Part shown: positions 61,647 through 64,000 of the stretch, one piece after another
How the letters are laid out: every line of letters begins with the position of its first letter
How positions within the stretch are numbered: position 1 is the first letter of the stretch
From: Jatrophihabitans endophyticus
GTDB lineage: Bacteria; Actinomycetota; Actinomycetes; Mycobacteriales; Jatrophihabitantaceae
DNA: 64,000 bases
NCBI RefSeq assembly: GCF_900129455.1
Contig: NZ_FQVU01000001.1
Location: 248,001-312,000, forward strand
Reading direction: 5' to 3'
Made by a program: the position numbers and the translations under genes
The notes under the pieces: generated by a model
The model's database searches: none
What the model was told of the DNA's origin: nothing
The model's input: the letters and a program-made list of their open reading frames with translations, nothing else

Positions 61647-63214
61647 GCCTCGCCGAGCGCTTCGATCGCTCGGTGCGCGACCACCCCGACCGGCTGGCGC
61701 TCGTGTGCGGCGGGGAGGACCTGACCTACGGCGCGCTGGACGAGGCGGTCGGCGCGATGGCCGGTCACCTCGAGCCGTACCTCGCGCGGCGACCGGAGGG
61801 GGCACCCGGTCGCGTCGGGCTGGCGACGAGTCGCACGCCCGCCACGTACGCCTGCTACCTCGCGGTGCAGCGGCTCGGCGCCACCGCCGTGCCCGTGAAC
61901 CCGCGCCTCTCGGCCACGCGCAACGCCGCCGTGCTGGCGGCGGCCGGCGTGGACGTGCTGTGTGTCGACGCGTCGACCGGCCACGCCCGCGCCGACCTGA
62001 TCGAGCAGGTGGCGGCGCCGGTCGCCGACCTCGGCGACGGCGCGTGGCGCCGGGCGGGGCAGGGTCCCCGTCGCGACCCTGCCCGGGTCGCGTACCTGTG
62101 CTTCACGTCGGGCTCGACCGGACGACCGAAGGGCGTCCCGGTGAGCCAGGAGTCGGTCACCGCGTTCATCGACCACATGATCCCGCTGTTCGGGTTCACC
62201 GCGAGCAGCCGCGTCGCCCAGACCTTCGAGCTCTCCTTCGACGCCGCGCTCAACGAGCTCTACGGCGCGTGGGCGGCCGGCGGTGCCCTGTACGTCGCGA
62301 CGCACGCCCAGGTGTTCGACCCGGTCGCCTTCGTCGCCGACCACGAGCTCACCCACTGGCTCAGCGTGCCCTCGCTCGTCGACCTCGCCCGTGCCGCCGG
62401 CACACTCGAACCCGGCGCGCTGCCGCACCTTCGGCACGTCATCGTGGGCGGTGAGCAGTTCACCCCGGCGCAGGCCAGGACATGGCGGGAGGCGGCGCCC
62501 GCGGCGACCGTTCACAACGGTTACGGCCCGACCGAGCTCGCGCTCCTGTGCACCGCGTTGTCGATCGCGCCGGGGGAGCCTCTCCCCACCGACGGCGCGG
62601 GGACGATCCCGATCGGCTCGCTCTTCCCCGGGCTGCAGGCCGTCCTCGCCGACGTCGCCGACGACGGCACGGTGGGCGTCGACGCCGACACCGGCGAGCT
62701 CTGCGTGCGCGGCGTCCAGCGCTTCGCCGGCTACCTCGACCCCGCCGACGACCGCGGCCGGTTCATCGCCGCCGACGGCGACGGCCACCGGCTGCTCGCC
62801 GACGGCGAGACGATCTCGCCCGAGCACTTCTACCGAACCGGTGACCGCGTGGCCCGCGGTCCGCACGGCTTCGTCCACCTGGGCCGCGTCGACGACCAGG
62901 TCAAGATCGCCGGGTTCCGGGTCGAGCCCAGCGAGGTCGAGGCGCTGCTGGCGGCCCACCCCGACCTGACGTCGGTCGCCGTCGTCGCGGCCGCCCGTCC
63001 GGGCAAGGACGGCGCCCCCGGGGTGCCCCGCCTGCACGCCCTGTACACCGCCACCGACGACATCGGCCGGGCCGAGTTCGTCGAGCTCGTCGCGGCCCTG
63101 CCGCTCTATCTGCGGCCCGACACCTACACCCGCCTGGAGCGCATGCCGTTGTCCCCGCACGGCAAGGTCGACCGGCGTGCCCTGGCCGGTCTCGTCGCGA
63201 CGGCCCGACCGTGA
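61643..63214 (+). CDS. Stand-alone adenylation-domain enzyme (AMP-forming, NRPS/DltA-like)
   Basis: 523 residues; activates a carboxylate as acyl/aminoacyl-AMP. Core motifs in order: A3 LCFTSGSTGRPKGVPVS (about res 150), A4-A5 region with VHNGYGPTELALL (about 292), A7 HFYRTGDRVA (about 395), A8 GRVDDQVKIAGFRVEPSEVE and A10 MPLSPHGKVDRRAL. No carrier or condensation domain is attached. It is cotranslated with the VOC gene and the amino-acid kinase-like gene. Phosphopantetheine addition by the divergent PptT would suit a partner carrier protein. The substrate is unknown. Confidence 0.9.
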   Translation: MSLAERFDRSVRDHPDRLALVCGGEDLTYGALDEAVGAMAGHLEPYLARRPEGAPGRVGLATSRTPATYACYLAVQRLGATAVPVNPRLSATRNAAVLAAAGVDVLCVDASTGHARADLIEQVAAPVADLGDGAWRRAGQGPRRDPARVAYLCFTSGSTGRPKGVPVSQESVTAFIDHMIPLFGFTASSRVAQTFELSFDAALNELYGAWAAGGALYVATHAQVFDPVAFVADHELTHWLSVPSLVDLARAAGTLEPGALPHLRHVIVGGEQFTPAQARTWREAAPAATVHNGYGPTELALLCTALSIAPGEPLPTDGAGTIPIGSLFPGLQAVLADVADDGTVGVDADTGELCVRGVQRFAGYLDPADDRGRFIAADGDGHRLLADGETISPEHFYRTGDRVARGPHGFVHLGRVDDQVKIAGFRVEPSEVEALLAAHPDLTSVAVVAAARPGKDGAPGVPRLHALYTATDDIGRAEFVELVAALPLYLRPDTYTRLERMPLSPHGKVDRRALAGLVATARP

Positions 63215-64000
63215 ACCTCGCCGATCTCGTCGTCAAGACCAGCGGCGACCGTCGCGTCGGACTCGACGGACTCGCCGAGGACGTGGCGGCGCAGGTGGCC
63301 GGTGGCCGACGGGTCGTCGTCGTGCACGGTGGGCAGGACCGCATCCGCGAGCTCGCCGAGCGACTCGGCGTCGCCGACGAGACGTTGACGTCGCCGAGCG
63401 GCGTCGCCTTCCGCCGCACCGATCCGGCGATGCTCGAGGTGGTCACGCTGGCGCTGACCGGTTCCATGCGCGGCGAGGTCCTGACGGCCCTGCGTGGCGC
63501 AGGCCTGCGCGCGGTCGGCCTGGGCGGGGCGGACGGCACCGTCCGGGCCCGACGCAAGCCCGCACCGCGGGCCGTCGTCGACGGTCGCACGATGGCGGTC
63601 CACGACGACCACAGCGGACGGCCCGAGTCGGTCGACACGACCGTGCTGGCGGCGCTGCTGCGCGCCGGGGTGGTCCCGGTGCTGTCGCCCCCGGCGGTGG
63701 CCGAGGACGGCGGCCTGGTCAACGTGAACGCCGATCGGGTGGCGGCCCTCGTCGCCGTGGCGCTGGGCGCGCCGGAGCTCGTCCTGCTCACCGCCACCGA
63801 CGGGGTACGCGCCGATCCCACGGATGCCGGGAGCCGGATCGACGTCCTCGAGACCGACGCGCGCGGCCGCACCCGCACCGCCCGCATCACGGGCGGCATG
63901 ACCGGCAAGCTGGTCGCCGCGGCCGACGCGCTCACCGGCGGCGTCGCGGCGGTACGTGTCGCGGACGGCAGGATCGCGCACCCGGTTCGCGACGCGCTGT
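63211..64000 (+). CDS. LysZ-like amino-acid kinase (amino-group-carrier-protein type), 3' end at window edge
   Basis: 263 codons visible and nearly complete; an amino-acid kinase (AAK) fold protein. VVVVHGGQDRIRELAERLGV, GLRAVGLGGADGTVRARRKP, VVPVLSPPAVAEDGGLVNVN and the terminal GGVAAVRVADGRIAHPVRDA resemble [LysW]-aminoadipate/glutamate kinase LysZ more than N-acetylglutamate kinase ArgB. LysZ phosphorylates a substrate held on the C-terminus of the small carrier LysW (AmCP). No LysW is inside the window, so it would have to be downstream. The GTG start overlaps the adenylation stop (GTGA). Confidence 0.8.
   Translation, partial: MNLADLVVKTSGDRRVGLDGLAEDVAAQVAGGRRVVVVHGGQDRIRELAERLGVADETLTSPSGVAFRRTDPAMLEVVTLALTGSMRGEVLTALRGAGLRAVGLGGADGTVRARRKPAPRAVVDGRTMAVHDDHSGRPESVDTTVLAALLRAGVVPVLSPPAVAEDGGLVNVNADRVAALVAVALGAPELVLLTATDGVRADPTDAGSRIDVLETDARGRTRTARITGGMTGKLVAAADALTGGVAAVRVADGRIAHPVRDAL

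Noticed and set aside
63211-64000. Assignment as argB (N-acetylglutamate kinase)
   Set aside because: The segment patterns (VVVVHGGQDRIRELAERLGV, VADGRIAHP) and the coupling to an adenylation enzyme fit LysZ-type kinases better, and no arg genes are present.

Overview
The window is about 64 kb of very GC-rich, densely packed actinobacterial chromosome. The evidence is a DevS/DevR (DosS/DosR)-type hypoxia system, a PptT-type phosphopantetheinyl transferase, a fused CydDC, GT87 mannosyltransferase-like genes, GTG starts at roughly a third of genes, and repeated 4-nt ATGA/GTGA stop/start overlaps. No prophage, insertion sequence, CRISPR array, rRNA or tRNA gene was seen. The genus cannot be fixed from the sequence alone.

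Layout. 1-5136: phenylacetate catabolism (paaZ-paaA-paaB-paaC leftward and truncated by the window edge, paaI and a TetR regulator rightward) around a palindromic operator at 4040-4053. 5146-8352: a PptH-like phosphoesterase, a frameshifted isochorismatase-type hydrolase with its GlxA/AraC-type neighbour, a 48-bp perfect palindrome, an anti-sigma-type ATPase and a small membrane protein. 8472-13047: a tightly coupled five-gene operon (PIG-L deacetylase, ATP-grasp ligase, PHP phosphoesterase, membrane GT2 glycosyltransferase, 42-residue membrane peptide) that I do not recognise as a described system. 13162-15601: a GAF protein and a secreted alpha/alpha-toroid protein.

15609-30058 is a low-oxygen island: devR, devS, an Acg-type nitroreductase, phosphoketolase plus acetate kinase, cytochrome bd (cydA, cydB, fused cydDC) and a DoxX-like protein. 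DevR-box-like sequences lie in both divergent intergenic regions of this island, so it looks like one regulon. 30166-44075 is a carbohydrate region: a leftward acid-sugar operon (FAH, GH4, IlvD/Edd dehydratase, Rossmann protein), a leftward ABC-import operon ending in DeoR and a polysaccharide deacetylase, and a rightward PfkB kinase/SIS/tautomerase-like operon.

44077-53874: a soluble GAF-GAF-methyl-accepting protein, a NarL-type two-component system with a FtsX/MacB-type ABC exporter, an SRPBCC/TetR pair, a small anti-sigma-like zinc finger, a threonine dehydratase-like enzyme and a sugar porter. 53840-60133: two tandem GT87 glycosyltransferases, then a cell-envelope stress locus with Asp23, AmaP-like, DUF2273, GlsB and J-domain-like proteins. 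60480-64000: pptT leftward and, divergently, the start of a rightward cluster (VOC protein, stand-alone adenylation enzyme, LysZ-like amino-acid kinase). That cluster runs off the right edge and suggests an amino-group-carrier-protein (LysW-type) biosynthetic pathway.
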